Shown piece after piece: positions 9,971 through 19,264 of a stretch of DNA of 53,683 nt. A program made the translations under genes and the position numbers. Location of the stretch: assembly GCA_020724265.1 (NCBI GenBank), contig DYHH01000018.1, positions 1-53,683 of the forward strand, read 5' to 3'. This stretch comes from Melioribacter roseus (GTDB lineage: Bacteria > Bacteroidota > Ignavibacteria > Ignavibacteriales > Melioribacteraceae). Position 1 is the stretch's first letter; every line of letters begins with the position of its first letter. Below the pieces are notes generated by a model. That model worked only from the letters and a program-made list of their open reading frames with translations. It was not told the DNA's origin and did not search any database.

Positions 9971-11107
9971 TTGAAGAAATTTATAACCATTATATTTTTT
10001 ATTGTCTGCTCGAACATTTCATTTGGGCAGACAATCCCTTTCGATTCTTTAATACAAAAAGGTATTAACCAAATTTATTCCCTCGAATTTGAAGATGCCG
10101 AAGAAACTTTCGGACTGATAAAAAAATACGAGCCTGAACATCCCGCCACAAAATTTTTCCCTGCTATGGTAACCTGGTGGAAAATTATGGCTGATCTCGA
10201 TAATGAAGAGTTTGATAAGATCTTAATCAAACAGCTTGATGAAACAATAGAGTTTTGCGATAACCTGCTCAAAAAAAATCCAAATAATATAGATGCAATT
10301 TTCTTTAAGGGCGGTTCATTAGGATTCAGAGGAAGATTATACTCAATTAGAGAAAGTTGGTTAAATGCCGCATCTGATGGAAAGGATGCGATGCCTTTAG
10401 TTCATCGTGCTTTTGCTCTGGATTCCACAAATGTTGATGTACAGCTTGGATTTGGTATATATAATTATTATGCAGATGTTATTCCTGAGAAGTATCCTTT
10501 TCTTAAACCTGTAATGTTCTTCTTTCCGAAAGGCGATAGGTACAAAGGGTTGGAACAACTTATAAACGCAGCATATAATGGAAAGTATACTAAAGCAGAA
10601 TCAAAATATTTTTTGATGACTCTCTATTATAAGTTTGAAGATAACGACATTGAAGCGCTGAAATATGCCGAAGAACTAATAGAACAGTTTCCAAATAATC
10701 CTGCATTTCACAAACATTATGGTCGATTGTTAAGACGAACTTCACATATAACGAAATCTACCGAAGAGTTTAAAGAAATGTATCGAAGGTGTGAAGTAAA
10801 TATGAGAGGTTACAATGATAAGATTAGAAGAGAAGCATCATATTATATTGCCGATGAACATTGGCGAAATGCCGATTTTGACAAAGCAATAAAATATTAT
10901 AAAGAATGTTCCGATTTATCCGTTTCTTTTGATCAGGAAGATGACGGTTTTAATGTGATTTCATTATTACAAATCGGAAAAATTTACGATGTGCTTGGAA
11001 AGAGAGATACGGCAATTGCATATTATAAAAAAGTTTTGAAACTCGATAAACACCGCGATTCACATGACCAGGCAAAATTATATTTGAAAGAGCCTTTTAA
11101 AAGGTAG
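9971..11107 (+). CDS. Secreted TPR-repeat protein, function unknown
   Basis: A longer reading frame opens at 9911 inside lpdA, but TTG at 9971 gives a textbook signal peptide (MKKFITIIFFIVC..., ending SFGQ), so this start is preferred. The mature part is helical with tetratricopeptide-like pairs, for example EFEDAEETFGLI near the N-terminus and ADFDKAIKYYKECSDL and RDTAIAYYKKVLKL near the C-terminus. It probably acts in the periplasm or at the outer membrane as a scaffold. The 3' end overlaps the convergent porQ by 11 nt. No specific function can be named. Confidence 0.75.
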   Translation: MKKFITIIFFIVCSNISFGQTIPFDSLIQKGINQIYSLEFEDAEETFGLIKKYEPEHPATKFFPAMVTWWKIMADLDNEEFDKILIKQLDETIEFCDNLLKKNPNNIDAIFFKGGSLGFRGRLYSIRESWLNAASDGKDAMPLVHRAFALDSTNVDVQLGFGIYNYYADVIPEKYPFLKPVMFFFPKGDRYKGLEQLINAAYNGKYTKAESKYFLMTLYYKFEDNDIEALKYAEELIEQFPNNPAFHKHYGRLLRRTSHITKSTEEFKEMYRRCEVNMRGYNDKIRREASYYIADEHWRNADFDKAIKYYKECSDLSVSFDQEDDGFNVISLLQIGKIYDVLGKRDTAIAYYKKVLKLDKHRDSHDQAKLYLKEPFKR

Positions 11108-12026
11108 TAGATATCCCAAATCTATGAAGTGCCCCGATTGAACCGAGTGATGAAAAAGAATAATCAACCGTGTAATCGCTTACATTAAAACCGACCCCGA
11201 TATTAAACCCGGCTAAACCAGTACTTGCGCCGATTTTGTAATCTTTTCTTCGTTCGTTATCATAACCTAAACGGATTCTAAGTGACCCGCTGAATTTAAT
11301 TTCGGCACCTGCTGTAATTTGTTTAAATCGATCACCAAAATTTTCATAATTCTCATTCAAGCGATTTAGCGAGAGATAGAATTTAAAGGGTGTATGGGCA
11401 AGTTGTTTTGTAACACCGACTCTAATATCTAAGGGTAAATCTTCTTTTTCATCAAAATAAGAAGAAAGTTGTGTGCCGAAGTTTAAAATAGAAAATCCGA
11501 AGTTCCATTCGTTTTCTGGAATTTCATAATGTAACCCGAGATCCATAGCAATGCCGGTTGAAGAATAATCGGCAATACCGGAATAAATAAATTTAATGTT
11601 TGCACCGTAATAAAAATTTTCTTCTAACTTATTTCCGTAACCGATTGTAAAAGCAAATTCACCGGCACCGAATTCGCCAAGTTTATTGCCGTTCGCATCT
11701 GCCTCTGTAAAACTTCCGTAATTTATATACTGAACTCCAACTCCGAATCTTCCGATCTCTTCAAACTCTTGTGAGTAGGTTAAACTTGCCGAATTGATAT
11801 CGACAAAATGTTTTAAGAAAGAAAAGGAAGCCGGTCTATCTTTTAAGAAATTTATACCGGCGGGATTATAAAATATAACATTCGGGTCATCGTTGTTGGC
11901 AACATAACTCCCTGCTAATGCAGCAGCACGCGGACTCATATCTAAACGCAAAAACTCAAATAAACTTTGTGCGTAAAGAAGCGAAAAAGTTGATAAAAGT
12001 ATTAAAATCCCGAAATAACGCCTCAT
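11097..12026 (-). CDS. porQ: Type IX secretion system protein PorQ
   Basis: 309 residues with a signal peptide ending LLYAQ and the outer-membrane beta-barrel family features of PorV/PorQ: SPRAAALAGSYVANNDDPN, FYNPAG, VGVQYINYGSFTEAD and AHTPFKFYLSLNRL. From memory these fit PorQ better than PorV. In the known system PorQ associates with PorU/V/Z at the outer membrane and is needed for processing of type IX cargo. GAGGA precedes the ATG. Two type IX cargo proteins are encoded elsewhere in the window (17023 and 48658). Confidence 0.85.
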   Translation of the reverse strand: MRRYFGILILLSTFSLLYAQSLFEFLRLDMSPRAAALAGSYVANNDDPNVIFYNPAGINFLKDRPASFSFLKHFVDINSASLTYSQEFEEIGRFGVGVQYINYGSFTEADANGNKLGEFGAGEFAFTIGYGNKLEENFYYGANIKFIYSGIADYSSTGIAMDLGLHYEIPENEWNFGFSILNFGTQLSSYFDEKEDLPLDIRVGVTKQLAHTPFKFYLSLNRLNENYENFGDRFKQITAGAEIKFSGSLRIRLGYDNERRKDYKIGASTGLAGFNIGVGFNVSDYTVDYSFSSLGSIGALHRFGISTTF

Positions 12027-12142
12027 AATATCCTCAATTTTAACTGTCGATATTAATTATATTTACATCGAATGGCAAGGCAAAATTCTTTCGTTAACTT
12101 TTTATAACTTTCTTTGAGGAACAAACTCAAATTAAAATGTGT

Positions 12143-12150
12143 TAAATTTG
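12143..12150 (+). promoter_or_regulatory. Possible -7 box for htpX
   Basis: TAAATTTG fits the Bacteroidota -7 consensus TAnnTTTG, 34 nt before the htpX ATG. The nearest TTTG (12113-12116) is 26 nt upstream instead of the usual 19-21, so support is weak. Confidence 0.2.
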
Positions 12151-12183
12151 CCAATGAAAAAATAACGAAAGGTAATATAAAAT

Positions 12184-13029
12184 ATGAATTCACTTAAGAC
12201 AGTCTTTTTGATGACGCTAATGATGGTTCTCTTCTTAATAGTCGGTTCTGCGTTAGGAGGAGAAACGGGATTGATTATTGCTTTTGTATTTTCATTAGCA
12301 CTTAACTTCGGCTCATATTGGTTTTCCGATAAAATTGTTTTGAAAATGTACCGTGCTAAAGAAGTTAAGCGCGAAGATAATCCACGGCTTTATGACTCTG
12401 TTGCAATGCTTGCTGAACAAGCACAGCTTCCTATGCCGAAAGTTTATATTGCAGATAACCCAACACCGAATGCCTTTGCAACAGGAAGAAATCCGGATAA
12501 TGCGGCAGTTGCCGTAACATCTGGTATTCTTAGAATTCTTGATCAAAAGGAATTGGAAGGAGTGTTGGCACACGAACTTGCTCATATTAAAAATAGAGAT
12601 ATTCTTATTAGTACAATAACAGCTACATTAGTCGGCACAATAACATTTCTAGCACGTATGGCTGGATATGCAATGATTTTTGGAGGAAGAGACAGAGATT
12701 CCGGACAGGCTGTTACTTCTTTAGTACTTCTAATTTTATCTCCAATAGTTGCTGTGTTGATTCAACTTGCAATTTCAAGATCACGTGAATTTATGGCAGA
12801 TGAAGGAGGGGCAAACATTTGCGGACAGCCTTTGGCTTTAGCTGGTGCTTTGGGAAAATTACAATCGGCAAACAAACAGATACCTATGAAAAATGCCGGT
12901 ACTTCTTCTGCACATATGTTTATTGTAAATCCGTTTTCCGGTAAATCGGTTATGAAATTATTTTCAACTCATCCACCGGTAGAAGAGAGGATTAAACGTC
13001 TTCAAGAAATAGCCGCCGGCAGAAGATAA
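12184..13029 (+). CDS. htpX: Membrane zinc metalloprotease HtpX
   Basis: M48-family protease of the inner membrane that degrades misfolded membrane proteins. The 281 residues fit the family. Two N-terminal membrane segments (about 5-50) are followed by the zinc motif HELAH (His130, Glu131, His134), two further hydrophobic segments (about 142-160 and 175-195) and the third ligand Glu202 in REFMADE. The C-terminus carries FSTHPPVEERI. GAAAGG precedes the start. A rho-independent terminator follows. Confidence 0.95.
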   Translation: MNSLKTVFLMTLMMVLFLIVGSALGGETGLIIAFVFSLALNFGSYWFSDKIVLKMYRAKEVKREDNPRLYDSVAMLAEQAQLPMPKVYIADNPTPNAFATGRNPDNAAVAVTSGILRILDQKELEGVLAHELAHIKNRDILISTITATLVGTITFLARMAGYAMIFGGRDRDSGQAVTSLVLLILSPIVAVLIQLAISRSREFMADEGGANICGQPLALAGALGKLQSANKQIPMKNAGTSSAHMFIVNPFSGKSVMKLFSTHPPVEERIKRLQEIAAGRR

Positions 13030-13035
13030 AATTTT

Positions 13036-13064
13036 GGGAGTCGCTTGACTCCCTTTTTATTTTA
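13036..13064 (+). terminator. Rho-independent terminator after htpX
   Basis: GGGAGTC (13036-13042), loop GCTT, GACTCCC (13047-13053), then TTTTTATTTT. This is a 7-bp GC-rich stem with a good T tract, placed 6 nt after the htpX stop. Confidence 0.85.
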
Positions 13065-13112
13065 ACAAACTAATTATAACTTCCGTTTGAAATTAATTTC
13101 GAATTCGTCTAT

Positions 13113-13709
13113 TTGAAAAAATCAATTAACATATCAGCGCTATTATTCTTTTTCTTATCGCAATTATTATCTGCTCAACCCAAATCCAATCTTGATATTA
13201 TTTATGACCTGATTGAAGAAAATGCTAATCAGCTCCTTTTGAAATTACCACATGAAGTTTCACTTAAAGAAGTAGTGTTTAGTTCTCCAAACGAGTATGA
13301 AAATTTGGAAAATAGATTCCTTCATACACTTAACAATAAAGGATTATTCGGAACGGATACTGTTCATTCATTTTCATTAAAATATTCTCTGGATCAAATC
13401 GGAGTTTTATATTCGGAACCATTTAGAGGCAGTTTATTAAGCGATTATAAAGTTGAAAGAAAAATATTCTTAAGCAGTACCTTTGCATTGGGCATAAATA
13501 ATCATGTCAAGCATACTGAAATAATTGAGACCGAATTCTCCGACACGCTGTATTATTCCGACATTAATAATGTTGAAACGCCCAACCTTTCTCTTACTCA
13601 TGGAACAAAACCTTCCGAACCTCTGTTTGAGAGTCTGCTGGAACCGGTAATTGCTATCGGAACTGTAATAGTTACAATAATTTTGCTCTTTACGGTTCGC
13701 AGCAAATAG
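13113..13709 (+). CDS. Signal-peptide protein with C-terminal anchor, unknown
   Basis: The TTG at 13113 yields MKKSINISALLFFFLSQLLSAQ, a clean signal peptide; no Shine-Dalgarno sequence or upstream ATG exists. The mature region (about 150 residues) has no family I recognise. The C-terminus has a hydrophobic segment (PVIAIGTVIVTIILLFTV) followed by RSK, which looks like a stop-transfer anchor. The predicted topology is periplasmic with a single C-terminal membrane helix. It sits 75 nt before bamD. Being open over 198 codons with a signal peptide argues that it is real. Confidence 0.7.
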   Translation: MKKSINISALLFFFLSQLLSAQPKSNLDIIYDLIEENANQLLLKLPHEVSLKEVVFSSPNEYENLENRFLHTLNNKGLFGTDTVHSFSLKYSLDQIGVLYSEPFRGSLLSDYKVERKIFLSSTFALGINNHVKHTEIIETEFSDTLYYSDINNVETPNLSLTHGTKPSEPLFESLLEPVIAIGTVIVTIILLFTVRSK

Positions 13710-13784
13710 TTGTAACTTTGACGGTATAAGGAATTTATTTATTTTGCACATTCATTTTTTTACCACTCTTAAGATATTGGATAT

Positions 13785-14525
13785 ATGAAATCATTTTTAG
13801 CAATTTTTACTTTAATTATTATTATAGGCTGTTCCGGCGGTCGTGATACAACACTTCTTACACCCGATGAACACTTCAATTATGCATTTGAACTCTTTCA
13901 AAAAGAGGATTACCAGGATGCTCAATTAGAGTTCCAATCAATACTTTTACAATATCCGGGTAGTGCAGTTAACGATGATGCACAATATTATTTGGGACTT
14001 ACTTATTTCAGAAGAGGTCAATATTTATTAGCCGCCTACGAATTCAGTAAACTAATTAGAGATATTCCTGCGAGTGAATTTGTTCCGGATGCTCAATACA
14101 TGTTGGCTGAGTCTTATTACCAGCTTTCACCTCCATACCCGTTAGATCAAGCATACACAAGAAAGGCAATAGAAGAATTTCAAGCTTTTATAGATTTTTT
14201 CCCGCTAAGTCCCAAAGTAGCCGAAGCGGAACAAAAAATTACCGAGATGAACAATAAATTAGCGGAAAAACTTTATAACAATGCTGTTATTTATGAAAAG
14301 ATGAGCTATTATAAAGCGGCTATTAAATATTATGGTGATGTACATGAAATCTATCACGATACTAGATTCGGTCCGTTAGCTTTATATAAAAAGATACAGT
14401 TGGAAATAAGTAGAGATGAAATTGCGTCCGCAAAAAGAGACATCAATAAGTTTTTAGCTCAGTACCCGGATCATGAATCGGTTATGAGTGTGCGTCAACT
14501 TGAAGAACAATACATGAACCAATAA
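13785..14525 (+). CDS. bamD: Outer membrane assembly lipoprotein BamD
   Basis: 246-residue lipoprotein with lipobox IIIGC (Cys16) and TPR-type repeats: FNYAFELFQKEDYQDAQLEF, GQYLLAAYEFSKLI and KAIEEFQAFIDFFPLS. This is the layout of BamD/ComL, which works with BamA to insert beta-barrels into the outer membrane. The stop overlaps the next start (TAATG), indicating translational coupling. Confidence 0.88.
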   Translation: MKSFLAIFTLIIIIGCSGGRDTTLLTPDEHFNYAFELFQKEDYQDAQLEFQSILLQYPGSAVNDDAQYYLGLTYFRRGQYLLAAYEFSKLIRDIPASEFVPDAQYMLAESYYQLSPPYPLDQAYTRKAIEEFQAFIDFFPLSPKVAEAEQKITEMNNKLAEKLYNNAVIYEKMSYYKAAIKYYGDVHEIYHDTRFGPLALYKKIQLEISRDEIASAKRDINKFLAQYPDHESVMSVRQLEEQYMNQ

Positions 14526-15007
14526 TGCCCGAACAAAAAATAAAAACCGTATCCGATTCAATTGTTACAATGACAGAACTTGTACTGCCAAACCATACCA
14601 ACCAGCTTGGAAATTTACTTGGCGGACAATTAATGCATTGGATAGACATTTGCGCTGCGCTTTCTTCGGCTAAACATTCTCAAAGGGTTTGTGTTACCGC
14701 ATCGGTAGATAGAATTGATTTTCATCACCCGGTAAAATTAGGAAATGTTGTAACCTTGAAAGCATCGGTTAACCGTGTTTTTAATACTTCTATGGAAGTC
14801 GGTGTAACGGTTTTTGCAGAAAACCACAGAAAAGGGACAAGAATTCACACGAACACCGCCTATCTTACTTTTGTGAGTGTTGATGACAATACAAAACCGG
14901 TTAAAACTTTTGATATAGTACCGCAAACAGATGACGAAAAGAGACGGTATGATGAAGCACTTAAAAGAAGAGAAAGACGGCTTTCGCAGCGTAATAAAGA
15001 TTGCTAA
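14525..15007 (+). CDS. Acyl-CoA thioesterase, hotdog fold
   Basis: 160 residues of the YciA/BACH hotdog family, which hydrolyse acyl-CoA to free acid and CoA. Visible features are PNHTNQLGNLLGGQLMHWID near residues 19-37, the DFHHPVKLG segment, and a basic C-terminal tail. The start codon overlaps the bamD stop by one base. Substrate preference cannot be read from the sequence. Confidence 0.88.
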   Translation: MPEQKIKTVSDSIVTMTELVLPNHTNQLGNLLGGQLMHWIDICAALSSAKHSQRVCVTASVDRIDFHHPVKLGNVVTLKASVNRVFNTSMEVGVTVFAENHRKGTRIHTNTAYLTFVSVDDNTKPVKTFDIVPQTDDEKRRYDEALKRRERRLSQRNKDC

Positions 15008-17030
15008 ACTTTTACTTCTTATTCCTTTTTTAGCCGCTACGTTTTATTCTCAAATTAACTTAAACGGATTTGTTGAAATCACTTCTATCCCTGCACCTCT
15101 TGATGCTTCAAAAATTTTATCCGCTCAAATTGATTCTGATGCCGAACATGATTTTTTATTAACCTCTTTCGGTAAGAATATTTATTTAAAATTATCGACG
15201 GAAGAGTATAATCAGAGAATTCTAAAAACTCCCTTTGAAATTTCTGAAATTAAGCGAGTGAGAAAATTATCCAATAATGAAACACTGTTTGCTTTTATTT
15301 CTCGTAAAGATAGAGTTTTCGGAACTTTTATAATTAATAACAATGGTCAACTCGGGTTTCTTCGGTCTACAAAGCTTAAATATCATCCGGAGAATTTTAT
15401 ACTTACTCGAACCGCGCGAAAAGCTTTAATTTTTGGAAATAATTATAACGGATTGACTCTTATTGATCTGGACTTGGAAGATAAGGATATTCTCGAGCTG
15501 CAGAGGGGCACTTTAACTAGCAATGTTTTGTTTTATGACTTTGATAATGATTCTAATACGGATATTGTTTATTACGATATATTTTCAAAAGCACTTAAGA
15601 TTATAAGAAATGAAAACAATTATCAATTAGACAAGATAAACTTTTCCAAACCATTACCGAATGTTACTAAAATAAGAAAGTTCGATTATGACTTCGATGG
15701 ATTTGAAGATATATTGTTTAGCACAAACAACACAATCGAAATTTTCTACGGTGATACTGTAACTACTTTTGAAAATAGCGAATTGCTAATAAAAGAAAAT
15801 GGGATCGTTGATTTTCAAGTTGGTGATTTTAACAAAGACGGTTATTCCGACATAGTTTATCTTAAGAAAAATAAAGATAATTCATCACAACTTTCTGTTT
15901 GTTTTTCATCATCAGATCAATTATCCAAACCAATATTATTCTCGAATATTAATAATATCAGATCTTTTGATGTAATTGGATGGCGGAAAGATAAAATAGT
16001 TTACCTAACCGATGCGGGAAATATTAATGTAATTTCTTCAATTGATAAAATCGAAAATACATTTCTTCAACTTGGTACAATTCCTAGAAAAATAATCTTA
16101 TTCAAATTATTATCAAACAATTTAGTAAGTCTTGCAATAGTTGATTCTGCAGATAGTAAAGTAAAATTATTTTTAAGTGCTCTTAGCAGTTATCATGAAA
16201 TCCCGCTTAAATATGTTCCCGGTTCTTTATTAATTGATCAAATTGATGAAAATACTCTTACACTTACGGCATTTACAAAAGGTGATAAATTAATTGAATT
16301 TGTTAGATTTAGCTTAACTGATAATACATTTTCATCAAAACAATTCTATACAAAAGCAGGTATCGTTAATTTAATACAAGAGAAAAAAGATAATAAACTT
16401 CCTTTGATTGCTGTTCTCACGGAAGATAATGGTAAGATTATGCTTGAAGAATTTGAGTATCGAAATGTTAGATACCAAAAAAGTCCCTCGGCTACTATAT
16501 TAGAAAATACTTATGAAGCAAAGTTTACCGGGAATAAATCTTTAGTCTATGTCCAAATGTTACCGGAAGAAAAACTTATCTTTGGTGAAAAATCTCTCAA
16601 AGATGTTGAGGGAGTATCATCTCAACGGTCAGAATTGAATATGGAATTAAGTGAATTGCAAAATGTGAAAATTCACGAATTTGAATTTAGGGGCAAAATT
16701 AAACACATAATATCCGTAAGCACTGAATCCGGAAATCATAATTTCTTATCGGCAGAGAATAAAATTCATCGGATTGATATAAACAAATTTATTGATAAGA
16801 TTGATATAAACCAGTTTAGTAAAAATTCTTTTCTAAAAATTATATACAGTAATGTAAGCAAAATTTACACTGCCGAGTTGAACATCAACAACGGAAGAAT
16901 TCGCGACCAAAAAGAAATTGCTGATTATATGGGTCAATATGTAATTGAGTTTGTTAACGAAAATTATGGTTATATTTTTATGCTTAATTATAATACTAAC
17001 TTAACGGAGTTAAGGTTATTAGATGAATAA
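14949..17030 (+). CDS. Secreted FG-GAP/VCBS repeat protein
   Basis: About 690 residues. The start is taken at ATG 14949, since 14931 and 14952 are also in frame. A hydrophobic signal segment (IAKLLLLIPFLAATFYSQ) lies some 15-33 residues in, and the gene overlaps the thioesterase end by 59 nt. The mature part has calcium-loop FG-GAP-like repeats: DFDNDSNTDIVYYDI, DYDFDGFEDILF and DFNKDGYSDIVYL. This predicts a beta-propeller outside the inner membrane. No catalytic motif or sorting domain is visible. It overlaps the following protease gene by 8 nt. Confidence 0.75.
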   Translation: MMKHLKEEKDGFRSVIKIAKLLLLIPFLAATFYSQINLNGFVEITSIPAPLDASKILSAQIDSDAEHDFLLTSFGKNIYLKLSTEEYNQRILKTPFEISEIKRVRKLSNNETLFAFISRKDRVFGTFIINNNGQLGFLRSTKLKYHPENFILTRTARKALIFGNNYNGLTLIDLDLEDKDILELQRGTLTSNVLFYDFDNDSNTDIVYYDIFSKALKIIRNENNYQLDKINFSKPLPNVTKIRKFDYDFDGFEDILFSTNNTIEIFYGDTVTTFENSELLIKENGIVDFQVGDFNKDGYSDIVYLKKNKDNSSQLSVCFSSSDQLSKPILFSNINNIRSFDVIGWRKDKIVYLTDAGNINVISSIDKIENTFLQLGTIPRKIILFKLLSNNLVSLAIVDSADSKVKLFLSALSSYHEIPLKYVPGSLLIDQIDENTLTLTAFTKGDKLIEFVRFSLTDNTFSSKQFYTKAGIVNLIQEKKDNKLPLIAVLTEDNGKIMLEEFEYRNVRYQKSPSATILENTYEAKFTGNKSLVYVQMLPEEKLIFGEKSLKDVEGVSSQRSELNMELSELQNVKIHEFEFRGKIKHIISVSTESGNHNFLSAENKIHRIDINKFIDKIDINQFSKNSFLKIIYSNVSKIYTAELNINNGRIRDQKEIADYMGQYVIEFVNENYGYIFMLNYNTNLTELRLLDE

Positions 17031-18636
17031 ATTCTCCCGGTTACTATTACTTGTGTTAGTTTTTGCATCGGTTTTGAGTGCACAAAACGTTGATTCGCTT
17101 TTTAATAATTTTTGGAGTGCATATTCTTATTCTCAGCAGGAAAGTATTGCGTCGGATGAGAAACCTCGTATATTAAAATGCGCTACTAACCACATTTATT
17201 ATTTAAAAAATAACTTTGATAAACTTGATATCAACAAACAAAATATAGTGTCTTCGATACTTCAACGCCCTTCAACACAAAAGAGTTTAGTCTCACCCTC
17301 CGGCTATTTTCGTATTCATTATGATACAACCGGCATTCATAAAGTAGGATATAGTTTAACGGAGTTAGCTAAAGCAGCTGATTCGGTTTACAGTTTTGAA
17401 ATAGATTTTCTTGGTTATCCTCCTCCGCCTTCCGATGGAACTCAAGGTGGTGATGATAAATATGATATTTACATTCAAGATATCGGTTCAATTTATGGCT
17501 GGACCGATTTTGCTTCTACTTCAAACAGCACAAGCTTTATGGTAATTGATAATAACTTTGATATCCATTATACAAGAGGAATTGACGGTGCAAAAGTTAC
17601 GTTAGCTCATGAGTTTCATCATGCAATTCAGGTTGGGAGCTATAAATACAGATCCGAAGACAGTTATTATTATGAATTGTTATCGACAAGTATTGAAGAA
17701 TTTGTATTCGATACAATAAACGATTATTATGATTACATCAGCGGTTACTACAATAACCCGCAAGCCCCGTTTTATGCAACTTACGGCGGCGGATACGATT
17801 TGGCTATCTGGAATATCTTTCTTCAAAATAAATATGGTTATGATATTATTAAACGGGGATTGGAACATGTTATTAATCATTCCGCTTTGAACGCAATCGT
17901 TCTTTCTATTTCCGAATATGGCGGATCGTTTAATGAAGACTTAGCTGAATTCGGAGTGTGGAATTATTTCACCGGTTCAAGAGCTAAAGATGATAAATAT
18001 TTTAAAGAAGCAAAATTCTATCCAAAAGTAAAACCACTTATGAATATAAATTTCAGACCAACGTCGGAAACGGTTAAAGTTAATTCAAATCCGTCTTCAA
18101 ATAATTATTTATTGTTTGTTGATTTTTCGAGGGGATTGCCCGACTCTTTGGTTGCAATAATTACAAATAGTGATTATCAGTCAACATCCCGTACAGAATT
18201 CAATTATACTCTTTATTCATACAACGCTGCCGGTTCTTCAAAAATTAATGATCTTTTCTACTCCAGTATTCTTTCAAATAATCGTCAAATTTTTTCGGAG
18301 AGCGTAATTTTCAACAACGAACTTGCAAAAGAAGGACGAACGGAAAGATTGGAAATTGATTACGCATATCCGCAGCCGTTTAATTATAACAAACATTCTT
18401 ATATTTTTATCCCGGCAGCTGCAGATCAATCCGGGAAGTCATCACTTAACGTTTATACAATAGCTATGGATTTAGTTTTTTCAGGTGAAAAGAATATCTT
18501 TGCAAGTGACAAAATTGTTGTAAAATGGGACGGCAGATCATCAAGCGGCGAGAAACTTCCAACCGGCGTTTATGTTTTTGTAACAAAAAGCGGTGACACT
18601 GTAAAAAAGGGGAAGCTTGTTATCTATAATGAATAA
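17023..18636 (+). CDS. Type IX-sorted zinc metalloprotease (MXAN_6640-like)
   Basis: 537 residues with a signal peptide ending SVLSAQ. The zinc motif HEFHH (His196, Glu197, His200) is preceded by a DKYDIYIQDI-type segment seen in the MXAN_6640-like putative metalloproteases. The last 80 or so residues (SSLNVYTIAMDLVF..., KWDGRSSSGEKLPTGVYVFVTKSG) form a FlgD/type IX-like C-terminal sorting domain. It is likely exported through the outer membrane and cleaved. The next gene starts inside its 3' end. Confidence 0.85.
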   Translation: MNKFSRLLLLVLVFASVLSAQNVDSLFNNFWSAYSYSQQESIASDEKPRILKCATNHIYYLKNNFDKLDINKQNIVSSILQRPSTQKSLVSPSGYFRIHYDTTGIHKVGYSLTELAKAADSVYSFEIDFLGYPPPPSDGTQGGDDKYDIYIQDIGSIYGWTDFASTSNSTSFMVIDNNFDIHYTRGIDGAKVTLAHEFHHAIQVGSYKYRSEDSYYYELLSTSIEEFVFDTINDYYDYISGYYNNPQAPFYATYGGGYDLAIWNIFLQNKYGYDIIKRGLEHVINHSALNAIVLSISEYGGSFNEDLAEFGVWNYFTGSRAKDDKYFKEAKFYPKVKPLMNINFRPTSETVKVNSNPSSNNYLLFVDFSRGLPDSLVAIITNSDYQSTSRTEFNYTLYSYNAAGSSKINDLFYSSILSNNRQIFSESVIFNNELAKEGRTERLEIDYAYPQPFNYNKHSYIFIPAAADQSGKSSLNVYTIAMDLVFSGEKNIFASDKIVVKWDGRSSSGEKLPTGVYVFVTKSGDTVKKGKLVIYNE

Positions 18637-19264
18637 CTATTCACTAACATTAGAAAGTGTAAGCAAAATTTTCGGAAGACGGTTGGTCTTCAAAGATATT
18701 TCACTGCAAATGAGCAACGGGAATGTTTACGGTATTTCTGGCTGCAACGGTTCGGGTAAATCGACTTTGGCAAAAATCATTGCCGGTTTAATTTCTCCGT
18801 CCAGCGGGAAAATCACTCACTTATATAACGACAAAAAAATTGAACCGGAATATCTACATGATTACCTGGGCTTTGTATCCCCTTATCTTTTTCTTTATGA
18901 TGAATTTACCGCGGAAGAAAATCTTTATCACTTTGCAAAAATCCGCGGAATAAAAATAAATAATTCTAAAGTTGATAATTTGTTTAAACTGTTCAATCTA
19001 TCCGACAGAAAGAAAGATATACTCAAAGGCTATTCTTCCGGTATGAAGCAAAGAATGAAATTTATTTTTGCTTTGCAACATTCACCTCAATTATTGATCT
19101 TTGATGAACCTACATCAAATTTGGATAACGCAGGTAAGGAAGCGGTTTACAAATTATTGGAAGAAGAAAGGAAAAATAATTTAGTAATTATTGCATCGAA
19201 CGAAGAAGTCGATTTATCTTTTTGCAGCAGCGTTATTGATGTAGAAAAATTTAAGATAGTATGA
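18629..19264 (+). CDS. ccmA: ABC transporter ATPase, CcmA-like
   Basis: ABC ATPase of 211 residues from ATG 18629, chosen over TTG 18617 because GGGGAAG at 18609 is well placed for the ATG. Walker A is GCNGSGKST (Lys44), the signature is SSGMKQRMK, and Walker B is LLIFDEPTSNLD. The identity rests on the neighbour: the next gene is ccmB, coupled by an ATGA overlap. Together they would form the CcmAB part of cytochrome c maturation system I. No ccmC, ccmE or ccmF is in the window. Confidence 0.8.
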   Translation: MNNYSLTLESVSKIFGRRLVFKDISLQMSNGNVYGISGCNGSGKSTLAKIIAGLISPSSGKITHLYNDKKIEPEYLHDYLGFVSPYLFLYDEFTAEENLYHFAKIRGIKINNSKVDNLFKLFNLSDRKKDILKGYSSGMKQRMKFIFALQHSPQLLIFDEPTSNLDNAGKEAVYKLLEEERKNNLVIIASNEEVDLSFCSSVIDVEKFKIV

